From an uncultured Pontibacter sp. (GTDB taxonomy: Bacteria > Bacteroidota > Bacteroidia > Cytophagales > Hymenobacteraceae): DNA of 64,000 bases. Below, one piece after another: positions 24,672 to 33,397 of the stretch. A program made the position numbers and the translations under genes. The notes under the pieces were generated by a model that worked only from the letters and a program-made list of their open reading frames with translations, was not told the origin of the DNA and ran no database searches. The stretch is from assembly GCF_947499215.1 (NCBI RefSeq), contig NZ_CANMNI010000002.1, positions 186,001 through 250,000 on the forward strand. The letters are read 5' to 3'. Position 1 is the stretch's first letter. Each line of letters starts with the position of its first letter.

Positions 24672-25547
24672 ATGTTTCGGATACTCATTCCTGTAGACTT
24701 TTCAGAGGGATCGACTAAAGCCTGTCACTACGCCCTGCAACTGGCCGCCGGCGTACCCGGCGCCAAACTCCTGTTGCTGCACTGTTTTCAAGACTACTTG
24801 GCCGATGCCGACGTGATGCCAGCCAGTGCCGCCGGCCTTAGCCCCTCGGAACAAATAGCAGAGCGTGTGCTGCACCGCAATGAGTACGAAGCACAGGAGC
24901 AGCTCGAAGCGCTCTACCAAGATCTGCAGCGGCAAGTCCGCAGTCTAGGCAACAACCTGCACATCGACCGGGCTTTCATACACGGTCTGCCTGAAGAGGA
25001 GATTTTGGAACAGATAGAGCGCTTTCACCCGGCCTTGGTCGTGATGAGCACCAAAGGCGAATCCAGCATAGGCCGCGCCGTATTCGGCACCGTTTCGACC
25101 AAAGTAATCGAGGACACCAATGTGCCGGTGCTTACTGTACCGAACCAGTACGATGGCGCCAAGCCCAGTAAAGTGCTTTATGCCACCGACTTCGGAAAGA
25201 CTGACGTGGCCGACATAGATCGTATCCGGCAGCTGTTGCAGCATCTGCAGCCTATGTTCTACTGTGTGCACATCTCCGACGACCCGGAAGAGGACCGCGA
25301 AAAGCTGCTTACGCTCCAGCAAAACCTGCAACAAGGCGCCGCAGAACACAACATTCGCTATGCCCTGCTTGAAGGCAGTGACGTGGCCGAGTCCCTGCAG
25401 GATTTTGCCCGCAGCGAAGGAATAGACCTACTGGCCCTGACCACCCGCGAACGCAACACGTTAGACTCCCTTTTCAGCCCGAGTTTGGCTAAAAAGATGG
25501 TGTTGCATGCACCACTTCCGGTACTGGTGTTTCACAGCAGGGCTTAG
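24672..25547 (+). CDS. Universal stress protein, tandem UspA domains
   Basis: 291 aa formed by two UspA folds. The first (residues about 1-150) starts ILIPVDFSEGS and ends with a nucleotide-binding GESSIGRAVFGTVSTKVI loop and PVLTVP. The second (about 165-290) starts KVLYATDFGKTD and ends LFSPSLAKKMVLHAPLPVLVF. The first domain keeps the G-x2-G-x9-G-S/T ATP-binding pattern, the second is degenerate, which is common in tandem Usps. A stress-response role is inferred from the family. No operon partner. Confidence 0.92.
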   Translation: MFRILIPVDFSEGSTKACHYALQLAAGVPGAKLLLLHCFQDYLADADVMPASAAGLSPSEQIAERVLHRNEYEAQEQLEALYQDLQRQVRSLGNNLHIDRAFIHGLPEEEILEQIERFHPALVVMSTKGESSIGRAVFGTVSTKVIEDTNVPVLTVPNQYDGAKPSKVLYATDFGKTDVADIDRIRQLLQHLQPMFYCVHISDDPEEDREKLLTLQQNLQQGAAEHNIRYALLEGSDVAESLQDFARSEGIDLLALTTRERNTLDSLFSPSLAKKMVLHAPLPVLVFHSRA

Positions 25548-25563
25548 AAAATCCCGCTATACC

Positions 25564-26466
25564 TTAGTCACAGTAGACACTGCTCTCTTCTGCCAGCTGT
25601 AGAAAAGCTTGGTAGTAGCACTCCAGTGCGCCATCGCTCGTGCTTAAAAACAGAAAGGGTTCTATCAGCTCGAGCTCCATCAGCACCAGTTCGCCATTCA
25701 GCTCTACCCCGTCAACGCGGGCGTATAGGCAGTCAGCAGCGAACTGCTCTACAATGCGGGTGGCGGCATCTAGCAAAGCGGCAGGCGGCTCTGGGGTATG
25801 CACGCTGCCTCCAAAGAAGTGCTGCACCCTAAAATCGCCTGACTTGGCGGTCTTGAGCACCGTATGGCTGTACTGGCCGTTAAAGAAGATAAAGGACCAC
25901 TCGCCCTGTGTTTTGATCTGCTCCAAAAAAGGCTGAGCTAAGAAAGGCTCCTCCTGCAGCAAGGCGTTCAAACGGTCGGTATAATTATCCGCTTCCGCCC
26001 GCTCAATGGCCAGCGTGTTTTTGGCCGCGCCGCTTACACGAGGTTTTATGATGATTTTGTCCTGCCCGATGGCTTTAACAACAGCCGCTGCATCGAATGT
26101 GCTGCCCTGCTCCAGCCACACAGTGGGCACAATCTTAACACCTTGCGCCTGCAGGTCTTTGAAGTATATCTTATCAGCGTTCCAACGTAGGGTTTGCACA
26201 GGATTTAACACACGGCAGCCCAGTGCCTCCAGTTTGTCGAGCCACGTATAGAAAGCGGAAATTTTATCAAAGTAATCCCAAGGCGATTTGATGATGATGG
26301 CATCGAAGGCGGTCCAGTCTACCTGCTCATCGTCCCATACCTGAAAAGAAATTTGGTGTCCTTTTTCAGCCAAAAAACGGTATAGACGCTCATCTTCGCT
26401 ATCGGCGTTGTTAGTATAATCGCCCAGGCTCTGGCAAGTGACTAAAGCTATTTGTTGTAATGACAT
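25564..26466 (-). CDS. ATP-grasp (RimK-like) domain protein
   Basis: 300 aa from the ATG at 26466 (MSLQQIALVTCQSL); the in-frame TTG 21 bp upstream is rejected. An N-terminal pre-ATP-grasp domain (DWTAFDAIIIKSPWDYF) is followed by an ATP-grasp fold (DKIIIKPRVSGAAKNTL near 140-160, then VDGVELNGELVLMELELIEP with acidic Mg2+ ligands near the C-terminus). Related proteins ligate an amino acid or glutathione-like group to a carboxylate; the substrates here are unknown. Convergent with the Usp gene, 16 bp apart. Confidence 0.8.
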   Translation of the reverse strand: MSLQQIALVTCQSLGDYTNNADSEDERLYRFLAEKGHQISFQVWDDEQVDWTAFDAIIIKSPWDYFDKISAFYTWLDKLEALGCRVLNPVQTLRWNADKIYFKDLQAQGVKIVPTVWLEQGSTFDAAAVVKAIGQDKIIIKPRVSGAAKNTLAIERAEADNYTDRLNALLQEEPFLAQPFLEQIKTQGEWSFIFFNGQYSHTVLKTAKSGDFRVQHFFGGSVHTPEPPAALLDAATRIVEQFAADCLYARVDGVELNGELVLMELELIEPFLFLSTSDGALECYYQAFLQLAEESSVYCD

Positions 26467-26603
26467 AAATGTGGATATTTGCCGCAAAATTATGCTTTCT
26501 AACCCTCAGAATCTAAGAATAATTTCCTTTTAAGGAAAACTTTCAGAACGTCTGTTCTCGTATGCAAAGTATAAATTGCTTTCCCTCTTTTTAATCGAAT
26601 ACC

Positions 26604-27251
26604 ATGTTATACTTTTTCAGTTTCAGCCTACGACACAGGTATAGCCTCGCTGTACGCCTGCTGGTCCTGCTGTTACTGATCAGTACGACGGCCGGTGCCT
26701 GCTCAGAATCTGCGCTGGAGGAACAGCGTGACGAACCACAGGAGCGAGAAAAGCAGCGTATCGAACCTGACACCATGCTGGCACGCCGACAGCCTGCCGG
26801 GCCTCCCAGCACCATTGACTTTCTAGGCAACCCGATCCTGTCGGATTACCGCCAAAGCAAAAAACTGGACGCCTACTTTTCGCGCATCAGCACCGACTTT
26901 ACGCTGGATGCCGACCCGATTGAGAACCTGCACCGCCCCACCATAACAGACACGATCTATACCATCCGGTTTGGAGAGTCGCTGATTGAACTCTATGCCC
27001 CTTCCCAAACCGGAGAGCTACTGCTACAAGTCGCTGATATCCGCAATGCAGGTATAGCGCTTCGGAACAACATGAAGGTGGGCATGGGGCAGCCTGAGCT
27101 CATGAACAAACTCAAGAACTTCGATGTGCGCATCCTGCAAACCAATTCCGAGATAGTAGCAACTTCCACAGAAGGCGCCCCTGCTTCACTGCGCTTTTTC
27201 CTGAAAAACGGAAAAGTAAACCGGATTCTGTATGATGGGTATGTGGATTAG
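26604..27251 (+). CDS. Hypothetical lipoprotein
   Basis: 215 aa. The basic N-terminus leads to a hydrophobic stretch and a lipobox at about Cys33 (STTAGAC). A charged linker (EEQRDEPQEREKQR) is followed by a beta-rich globular domain with repeated IYTIRFGESLIELY- and LLLQVADI-type strands. I do not recognise a domain. It is divergent from the ATP-grasp gene and followed by an AT-rich AAATTAGAAATT minirepeat. The protein is complete with a normal stop. Confidence 0.65.
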   Translation: MLYFFSFSLRHRYSLAVRLLVLLLLISTTAGACSESALEEQRDEPQEREKQRIEPDTMLARRQPAGPPSTIDFLGNPILSDYRQSKKLDAYFSRISTDFTLDADPIENLHRPTITDTIYTIRFGESLIELYAPSQTGELLLQVADIRNAGIALRNNMKVGMGQPELMNKLKNFDVRILQTNSEIVATSTEGAPASLRFFLKNGKVNRILYDGYVD

Positions 27252-27254
27252 TGC

Positions 27255-27292
27255 TGCGCCAAATTAGAAATTAGAAATTCAAAATTAGAAAT
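27255..27292. repeat. AAATTAGAAATT minirepeat
   Basis: About three imperfect units of AAATTAGAAATTC between the lipoprotein and dtd genes. It is probably a slippage-generated intergenic repeat; the AT-rich symmetric units could act as a weak terminator. Confidence 0.4.
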
Positions 27293-27361
27293 GGTGCGAA
27301 GTCTAACCCATTTCATTTGCCAGACAGTTATTTCTAAGAATCAAATCTTAACCATAAGCCT

Positions 27362-27369
27362 TACCTTTG
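27362..27369 (+). promoter_or_regulatory. Candidate -7 element of dtd
   Basis: TACCTTTG matches TAnnTTTG exactly, 22 bp before the dtd start codon. No convincing -33 element is seen at the expected spacing. Confidence 0.35.
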
Positions 27370-27391
27370 CACCTCAACCAAAGGTATACCC

Positions 27392-27844
27392 ATGCGCATC
27401 GTCATACAACGCGTCACTCAAGCCTCCGTCACCATTGACAGCCAAGTAAAAGGCGAAATAGGCCTTGGCCTGCTCCTACTAGCTGGTTTCACAAACGATG
27501 ACACCGAAGAAGACCTGAAGTGGATAGCTAACAAAGTCGTGCAGCTTCGCATTTTCAGCGACGCCGAGGACAAAATGAACCTGAGCGTGCAGGATGTACA
27601 AGGCGACCTGCTAGTGATAAGCCAGTTTACGCTTTATGCGCTTACCAAGAAAGGCAACCGTCCATCCTACATTAACGCCGCGCCGCCGGCAACCGCTATA
27701 CCTTTGTATGAGCGCTTTGTCGGCTTGCTAGAAGAGGCAATGGGCAAAAAAGTGCAAACCGGTGAGTTTGGTGCCGACATGAAAGTGGCCTTGCTCAACG
27801 ATGGCCCCGTTACCATCACGATCGACTCCAAGAACAGAGAGTAA
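27392..27844 (+). CDS. dtd: D-aminoacyl-tRNA deacylase
   Basis: 150 aa, the standard length for Dtd. It has the two signature motifs SQFTLYA near residues 77-83 and NRPSYINAA near 90-98 (a Gly/cis-Pro chiral filter region). It hydrolyses D-aminoacyl-tRNA and also Gly-tRNA(Ala), protecting translation from D-amino acids. It starts with the typical MRIVIQRVTQASVTI strand. Followed 89 bp later by the MazG-like gene in the same direction, probably a bicistronic unit. Confidence 0.95.
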   Translation: MRIVIQRVTQASVTIDSQVKGEIGLGLLLLAGFTNDDTEEDLKWIANKVVQLRIFSDAEDKMNLSVQDVQGDLLVISQFTLYALTKKGNRPSYINAAPPATAIPLYERFVGLLEEAMGKKVQTGEFGADMKVALLNDGPVTITIDSKNRE

Positions 27845-27933
27845 GCCGCTCAGCACTTGCCTGCTCTATCCTGATCGGATGCCTAATGTGAATCTTGTGA
27901 TTAAATTTTAGAAAACCCAAAGTACCTATACCT

Positions 27934-28260
27934 ATGACCATAGCCGAAGCGCAAACCATAGTAGATAACTGGATCAAAGAAAACGGGGTTCGCTATTTTA
28001 ACGAACTGACCAACATGGCCATCCTTACCGAGGAAGTGGGCGAAGTGGCCCGTATTATGGCCCGGCAGTACGGCGAACAGTCGTTTAAGAAAAGCGACGA
28101 AGGCAAGCAGCTCTCCGACGAACTGGCCGACGTGCTCTTCGTGCTCATCTGCATCGCCAACCAAACAGGTATAGACTTAACCGAAGCCCTCCGTAAAAAT
28201 CTAGAAAAGAAAACATCCCGCGATAGCGACAGGCATAAGCAGAATGAGAAACTGAAATAA
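27934..28260 (+). CDS. MazG-like nucleotide pyrophosphohydrolase
   Basis: 108-aa all-alpha NTP pyrophosphatase. Metal-binding motif EEVGEVARIM near residues 32-41 (ExxE) pairs with DELADVLFVLICIANQTGID near 62-80 (ExxD). Single-domain dimeric or tetrameric members hydrolyse canonical or damaged dNTPs/NTPs to monophosphates (house-cleaning). Co-directional with dtd, which is also a quality-control enzyme. It ends just before a minirepeat and a strong terminator. Confidence 0.9.
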   Translation: MTIAEAQTIVDNWIKENGVRYFNELTNMAILTEEVGEVARIMARQYGEQSFKKSDEGKQLSDELADVLFVLICIANQTGIDLTEALRKNLEKKTSRDSDRHKQNEKLK

Positions 28261-28309
28261 GTTTAGGAGTTTGGGAGTTTAAGAAGGAAGAATTAAGAGT
28301 GATGTTTAA

Positions 28310-28351
28310 AACAGAACAGGGCCAGTCTTGAAAGACTGGCCCTGTTCTGTT
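28310..28351. terminator. Strong bidirectional terminator
   Basis: 19-bp perfect stem AACAGAACAGGGCCAGTCT with its complement and a TGAA loop, between convergent mazG-like and comB genes. Confidence 0.92.
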
Positions 28352-28417
28352 AAGTGGTTATCGTAGATATTTGTTATTAGAAGCAAAAAACTAACCCCTC
28401 TGGTTCACAAAATTCTT

Positions 28418-28475
28418 TAACTTTTCTACTCCTAAATTCCCTAACTCTTAAACTCCTAATCTCTCTAACTCTTTC
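28418..28475. repeat. AACTCCTAA-type short tandem repeat, copy 2
   Basis: Six or so units of the form CTAACTCTTAAACTCCTAATC. The right half extends into the last codons of comB (LKELERLGV). An inverted copy (GTTTAGGAGTTTGGGAGTTT) lies at 28261-28280, so the terminator is framed by inverted minirepeats. Confidence 0.5.
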
Positions 28476-29176
28476 AAGTTTACTAACCTGTCCTTTTTCC
28501 AAACAGGCAATACATTGTAGGTGTCGTGTTGGAGGCAGAACTCAATGTCTTTGTGGATCTCTAGGTTTTCGAGGCGGCGGACATGGGAGGACTGGCGCAG
28601 AAACTTGACCATATCATCTTTAGCGGCGTGGTACAGGTATAGCGAAGCCAGTGTGGCGTCGTTCTCAAACTCAAACTCACCTTGCAGACGCTCGGCTAGT
28701 GCCCCGGCGTACAGCGTGTCTTCGAGGTTGAATTTGCCTTTCCAACCGGCACACACCACCAGCACATCCAGTTGCAGTTCGCGCAGATGCTGCGCCACAG
28801 CTTCCAGATTCAGGAATGCCCCTACGATGATCTCCTGCGCGGCTTCGGACATGCGGATGGCACGGGTGCCATTGGTGGTCGTAATGGCCACAGTACGGTC
28901 CTTTACCTGCCCGTTCATGTAAGCAAAAGGGGAGTTGCCCAAATCAAAGCCCTCGGCTTTGATGCCATTGCGCTCAGCGGCAGTCAGGCAGCCCTGCTCG
29001 GCATAGCCACGGCACTCCTCCAACTGCATCACAGGTATAATATCGGTGGCGCCATGTGCAAAGGCTGTCACCATCGTAGAGGTAGCGCGCAGAATATCCA
29101 CGGCCACCACTGCCTTCCCCTCCAGTTCATACAAGTGCAACAGCTCCGGGCTGTAGCACACATCTATACTCGGCAT
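28448..29176 (-). CDS. comB: 2-phosphosulfolactate phosphatase family protein (ComB)
   Basis: 242 aa with the ComB signature AVVAVDILRATSTM near residues 22-35, GFDLGNSPFAY near 75-85 and TTTNGTRAI near 98-106. The known reaction removes phosphate from 2-phospho-3-sulfolactate, in archaeal coenzyme M synthesis and in some bacteria. No ComA or ComC gene is near. In Bacteroidota a link to sulfonolipid or sulfolactate metabolism is possible but speculative. The C-terminal codons are made of the AACTCCTAA minirepeat. Confidence 0.85.
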   Translation of the reverse strand: MPSIDVCYSPELLHLYELEGKAVVAVDILRATSTMVTAFAHGATDIIPVMQLEECRGYAEQGCLTAAERNGIKAEGFDLGNSPFAYMNGQVKDRTVAITTTNGTRAIRMSEAAQEIIVGAFLNLEAVAQHLRELQLDVLVVCAGWKGKFNLEDTLYAGALAERLQGEFEFENDATLASLYLYHAAKDDMVKFLRQSSHVRRLENLEIHKDIEFCLQHDTYNVLPVWKKDRLVNLKELERLGV

Positions 29177-29179
29177 TAG

Positions 29180-29278
29180 TTAATTGTTGATGGTTAAATT
29201 GTTGATGGTCAAATTGTTGATTGTTAAAATTGTCTGATAAAGTGTACAACAATTAACAACTAGCAATCAACAATCAAA
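29180..29278. repeat. AATTGTTGATGGTTA tandem and inverted repeat
   Basis: Three to four 15-bp units (AATTGTTGATGGTTA, AATTGTTGATGGTCA, AATTGTTGATTGTTA) face an inverted set (AACAATTAACAACTAGCAATC...) and together can form a long AT-rich hairpin between gcvT and comB. Confidence 0.6.
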
Positions 29279-30367
29279 TTATTTTTTAACAAACGGCAGC
29301 TTTACGATCTGGCCCTTCATGTCTTTGTTGCGCACACGAACGAACACTTCCGTGCCCGGCTTGCTGTAGTCAGTCTGCACGTAGCCCATCCCGATGCCTT
29401 TGCCCAAGGATGGCGACATGGTGCCAGAGGTAACCTCACCTATCTGCTCGCCTTCAGCGTTTACGATCTCGTAGTGCGCTCTAGGTATAGCCTTCTCCAG
29501 CATCTCAAAACCAACCAGTTTTTTGCTAACGCCTGCGGCTTTCTGCTCTTTCAGGTTCTCAGAGTTAGTGAACTCTTTGTCGAATTTGGTGATCCAACCA
29601 AGACCAGCCTCCAGTGGCGAAGTGCTGTCGTTGATGTCGTTGCCGTAAAGGCAGAAGCCCATCTCAAGGCGCAGCGTATCGCGGGCACCCAAACCGATCG
29701 GCTTGATACCCTGCTCTTTGCCAGCTTCCATTATCGCGTGGAACACCTTCTCGGCATCCTCGTTTTTCACGTAGATCTCAAATCCGCCGGAACCAGTATA
29801 GCCTGTGGCAGAGAGTATAACATTAGGCACACCGGCAAACTCACCCTTCTCAAAGGTATAGTATACCATGCTGCCCAAGTCTACTGAAGTAAGCGACTGA
29901 AGCGCTTCTACCGTTTTCGGACCCTGCACAGCAAACAGCGACATCTCATCCGATATGTTCTGCAGTTCTGCACCTTTCGTGTTGTACTTATTCACCCACG
30001 CCCAGTCTTTTTCAATGTTAGAGGCGTTTACCACCAGCATGTATTCGTTTTCAGCCATACAGTAAACCAGCAGGTCGTCCACTATTCCGCCATCCTCGTT
30101 CGGGAAGCAGGAATACTGGATTTTGCCCGGCGTTAGTTTAGAAGCGTCGTTTGAAGTGATGCGCTGGATCAGGTCAAGGGCCTCAGGGCCTTTCACCATA
30201 AATTCGCCCATGTGCGACACGTCGAATATACCCACGGCATTGCGTACCGTGTTATGCTCCTCCAGATCAGACGAGTAGCGTACAGGCATGTTATACCCTG
30301 CAAAAGGCACCATTTTCGCACCCAGCGACTCGTGCACATCATTCAAAGCTATTTTCTTCAGTTCCAT
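29279..30367 (-). CDS. gcvT: Glycine cleavage system aminomethyltransferase (T protein)
   Basis: 362 aa, full length. N-terminal GCV_T domain with [16 protein letters not shown] near residues 17-32 and FDVSHMGEF near 48-56 (folate-proximal Asp-Met), then a C-terminal barrel domain with [17 protein letters not shown] near 320-336. It transfers the methylene group from aminomethyl-lipoyl H protein to tetrahydrofolate, releasing ammonia. GcvH and GcvP are not in the window, so the system is split, as is common in Bacteroidota. I see no glycine riboswitch upstream. Confidence 0.96.
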   Translation of the reverse strand: MELKKIALNDVHESLGAKMVPFAGYNMPVRYSSDLEEHNTVRNAVGIFDVSHMGEFMVKGPEALDLIQRITSNDASKLTPGKIQYSCFPNEDGGIVDDLLVYCMAENEYMLVVNASNIEKDWAWVNKYNTKGAELQNISDEMSLFAVQGPKTVEALQSLTSVDLGSMVYYTFEKGEFAGVPNVILSATGYTGSGGFEIYVKNEDAEKVFHAIMEAGKEQGIKPIGLGARDTLRLEMGFCLYGNDINDSTSPLEAGLGWITKFDKEFTNSENLKEQKAAGVSKKLVGFEMLEKAIPRAHYEIVNAEGEQIGEVTSGTMSPSLGKGIGMGYVQTDYSKPGTEVFVRVRNKDMKGQIVKLPFVKK

Positions 30368-30793
30368 ATCAGATTTGATTGCTAATAAAGTAGATGCCCA
30401 AAATTAAGTAAAATAAAACCGCTTCCGAAATTTTCTGCAACAACTAGCCTTACATGGCTTTATATCTTTCTCCTGATATAATACCCCGCTTAACTGTTTC
30501 CTGATTCTAATAAAGATGCAAATTCAGACCAATGCAATACATAACTTTAAGTATATAGTCACGTACACCAAGCATTCACTTTTTTAGCCAAAAGGATAAT
30601 GCCATCTTATACCCAAATCCTGTCCGCACCATGGAGAAGTGCGCCCTTTTACCAATGTGTAGTCCCATCATGCACTACCCATCTCCCCTAAGCCGGTTTT
30701 TTACGTACGCCCGTTTTTGCTAACTTAGCACGATACACTTGTGTCTGACATCGCACAAAGAAGCTAAATCTGAGCCCTTACAGATAATCTTAC
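30368..30793. other. Intergenic region between divergent gcvT and histidine kinase genes
   Basis: About 425 bp, moderately AT-rich. It must contain promoters for both neighbours. TAACTTAG at 30721-30728 is one base off a TAnnTTTG box and may serve the kinase gene. No repeat, RNA or coding frame was recognised. Confidence 0.4.
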
Positions 30794-32266
30794 ATGAAAT
30801 TATCAACCAAGCTTTTTATCGGGTTCGTCCTGATATCATTGCTTTTCACGGCTGTAGTAATAGTCAACTTCCGTCTCTCTGAAGTCGTGGTTGAGAACTC
30901 GAAATGGGTACAGCGCTCTCAAATCGTAATTCGAAACTCAGCTGCGCTACAGCGTAACATCATCGACATGGAATCCGGTTTGAGAGGTTACCTACTCAAT
31001 GGCAACGAGGTTTTTCTGGCGCCTTATCACGAGGCTAAGCAGATACTCCCAAGACTTTTCGGCGACGTTAGAGACTATACCACATCCTCCGAAAGCCAGC
31101 AACAGAAGCTTGATAAAATCATAGCCGTCCAAAATCGCTGGACAGCAGAGTATGCGGAGCCTCTTATTCAAATGAAGCGGAGTGACACGCTGGAGGTTGT
31201 TTCCCGTGCTTTTGACATGAAACTTGATACATTGGTGCTGGGTGAAAAAGTACTGATGGATACCATCCGAACCGCTTTTCGTGAGTTCAATGCGTACGAA
31301 TATAAGCTACGTGAAGACAGAAGTGCTCGCCTCGCCAATAGTTTGGATACTACCAAACAGCTTTCTACCGTTCTTACCATACTGTCCGTACTGCTGGGTC
31401 TGGGTTGGGCATGGTATATAGCGCGTCTTATATCGAAACGAATAGTGAAAATGGTAACGCTGGCCGACAAAATTTCGAAAGGCGATTATCAGACCCAAAT
31501 AGTGGACACTTCGAATGATGAGATGAGTCAGCTCTCACACTCCCTAAACAGGATGTCGGCAACCATTAACGATACATTCTCGGAGCTCGATCGGAAGAAC
31601 AAGGAACTGGATCAATTCGCCTATGTGGTTTCACATGACCTGAAAGCGCCGCTGCGTGGTATTGAGGTAGCCTCTAGGTGGGTGGAAGAAGACATGGGTC
31701 AGAATCTGCCTGATAATATAAGAGAGTACCTAGTGATGATGCGTGTGCGGGTGCACCGTATGGAGAACCTGATTAATGGTATACTAGCGCTTGCCCGTGT
31801 GGATAGGAACAGCTATGTGGAGGAGCAGGTGAATGTGAAGGATCTGCTGGAAGAGGTAACAGACATGGTGGCGCCGCCCAACGGTTTCAAAATCAACATT
31901 GGGCCCGATATGCCACACTTGTTTACTGAGCGTATACAGTTGCACCAAGTCTTTCTGAACTTGATCAGCAATGCCATTAAGTACCATCATCAGGAAGAGG
32001 GCCGTATTGATATTAACTGTCAGGAATCGGATTCATTCTATACCTTCTCTGTGACGGACGACGGACCGGGTATCGATCCGGAGTACCATGAGCGTATTTT
32101 TGTGATCTTCCAGACGCTGCAGGAGCGTGACGCAGTAGAGAGCACAGGTGTTGGGTTGGCGATCGTGAAAAAGATCGTAGAACGGCACGGTGGTAACATT
32201 TGGGTAGCCTCCACCCCTGACCAAGGGGCGACCTTTAGCTTTACTTGGCCTAAAAATCAGGTATAA
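30794..32266 (+). CDS. Sensor histidine kinase with CHASE3 and HAMP domains
   Basis: 490 aa. TM1 about residues 7-25, a periplasmic four-helix CHASE3 domain about 26-185 (ALQRNIIDMESGLRGYLL), TM2 about 190-212, HAMP about 213-265, HisKA with phospho-acceptor His281 (YVVSHDLKAPLRG), and HATPase_c with N box LNLISNAIKYH, DDGPGI and GVGLAIV. The arrangement is typical of phytochrome-like HWE/HisKA kinases of Bacteroidota that pair with single-domain response regulators. The receiver encoded 47 bp downstream is the likely partner. Confidence 0.93.
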   Translation: MKLSTKLFIGFVLISLLFTAVVIVNFRLSEVVVENSKWVQRSQIVIRNSAALQRNIIDMESGLRGYLLNGNEVFLAPYHEAKQILPRLFGDVRDYTTSSESQQQKLDKIIAVQNRWTAEYAEPLIQMKRSDTLEVVSRAFDMKLDTLVLGEKVLMDTIRTAFREFNAYEYKLREDRSARLANSLDTTKQLSTVLTILSVLLGLGWAWYIARLISKRIVKMVTLADKISKGDYQTQIVDTSNDEMSQLSHSLNRMSATINDTFSELDRKNKELDQFAYVVSHDLKAPLRGIEVASRWVEEDMGQNLPDNIREYLVMMRVRVHRMENLINGILALARVDRNSYVEEQVNVKDLLEEVTDMVAPPNGFKINIGPDMPHLFTERIQLHQVFLNLISNAIKYHHQEEGRIDINCQESDSFYTFSVTDDGPGIDPEYHERIFVIFQTLQERDAVESTGVGLAIVKKIVERHGGNIWVASTPDQGATFSFTWPKNQV

Positions 32267-32312
32267 GTGAAAAAATTATATTAATTTTGACTATTGAATT
32301 TAGAGGAGCTAT

Positions 32313-32747
32313 ATGACAAATAAAGAAGTTAATATCCTGTTAGTAGAAGACGACTATCTCGATATTATGAATGTGGAACGCGAACTTAAGAAAATAAACA
32401 TTACCCATCCTATCCATGTGGCACGCAATGGCCGAGAGGCGCTTGACATGCTCCGAGGTAGCGGTGTGCCGAAAATATCGCCTGCTCCTAGCGTTATCTT
32501 GTTAGACATTAACATGCCCCGCATGAATGGTCTTGAGTTTCTGACCGAACTTCGCCACGAACCTGAATTCAGCCACATACCGGTGTTTATCATGACCACA
32601 TCTAATGAGGAAACAGATCGCTTGGCTGCCCAGCGCCTGAATGTGGCGGGTTATATTGTAAAGCCTATGAGCTTCGAAAACTTCGAGACAAGTGCATCCT
32701 CACTTGACAGTTTTACCCTCTTCTTAGATCTAATCAAACTAAAATAG
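32313..32747 (+). CDS. Single-domain response regulator (Rcp1-like receiver)
   Basis: 144 aa, receiver domain only, without a DNA-binding output. Acidic pocket VEDD near residues 11-14, phospho-acceptor Asp65 in VILLDINMP, conserved Thr in IMTTSNEE, and Lys in YIVKPMS near 117. The extended loop between strand 2 and strand 3 is typical of Rcp1-type regulators. Without an output domain it probably works as a phosphorelay or protein-interaction module. Cognate to the upstream kinase by position. Confidence 0.92.
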   Translation: MTNKEVNILLVEDDYLDIMNVERELKKINITHPIHVARNGREALDMLRGSGVPKISPAPSVILLDINMPRMNGLEFLTELRHEPEFSHIPVFIMTTSNEETDRLAAQRLNVAGYIVKPMSFENFETSASSLDSFTLFLDLIKLK

Positions 32748-32772
32748 GCAGCTCAGGCTGCCATTTCTTCAC

Positions 32773-33372
32773 CTAAAACAAAGGCAACTGTTCTGGGAGC
32801 AATCTAAAAGACTGCCGGTGATGCCGCGTAGTGCCCAGTTTCGCAATGCAGTTGCGGTGTTCCGGAGTCGGATATCCGGCATTACGTTCCCAACCGTAAC
32901 CGGCATACTCTTGGGCTAACGCGCTCATTAATTCGTCGCGGTGGGTCTTGGCCAACACCGAAGCAGCCGCTATCGACAGATATTTTCCATCGCCCTTTAC
33001 AATACAGGTATGCGGTGCTTTCTCGTATGCCTTAAATCTGTTTCCATCCACAATCAGGTACTCCGGTTGCGTATGCAACGCTGCAATAGCCCGGTGCATA
33101 GCCAAGTAGGTTGCCTGTAGTATGTTAATTTGGTCTATCTCCTCCGGACTGGCCTCCCCTATCGCCCAAGCTACTGCATCGCGCACAATATCAGTCCGCA
33201 ACAGCACACGCTGCTTGTGGTTGAGCTGTTTGGAGTCGTTGAGCAGGGCATGGCGGTAATCCATGGGCAGCACAACCGCAGCAGCGACCACAGGCCCCGC
33301 TAAGCAGCCTCTGCCAGCCTCGTCGATACCGGCCTCTAAGGTATAGCCGCTGTAGTTTGGGAGGAGATTCAT
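32773..33372 (-). CDS. rnhB: Ribonuclease HII
   Basis: 199 aa. The N-terminal catalytic motif AGIDEAGRGCLAGPVVAAAV (Asp-Glu pair near residues 16-17) and the later Asp in the LIVDGNRF segment plus ASVLAKTHRDELM are the RNase HII set. It cleaves at ribonucleotides embedded in DNA and RNA-DNA hybrids with Mn2+/Mg2+. The gene converges with the response regulator and stands alone on its strand. A recurring AGGTATAGC word lies in its first codons. Confidence 0.96.
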   Translation of the reverse strand: MNLLPNYSGYTLEAGIDEAGRGCLAGPVVAAAVVLPMDYRHALLNDSKQLNHKQRVLLRTDIVRDAVAWAIGEASPEEIDQINILQATYLAMHRAIAALHTQPEYLIVDGNRFKAYEKAPHTCIVKGDGKYLSIAAASVLAKTHRDELMSALAQEYAGYGWERNAGYPTPEHRNCIAKLGTTRHHRQSFRLLPEQLPLF

Positions 33373-33397
33373 AGCCTAAAAATAGTAAAATCAGGGA

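Noticed and set aside
30368..30793. Glycine riboswitch upstream of gcvT
   Set aside because: No tandem aptamer-like GGAGA/CCGAAG pattern was recognised on the minus strand.
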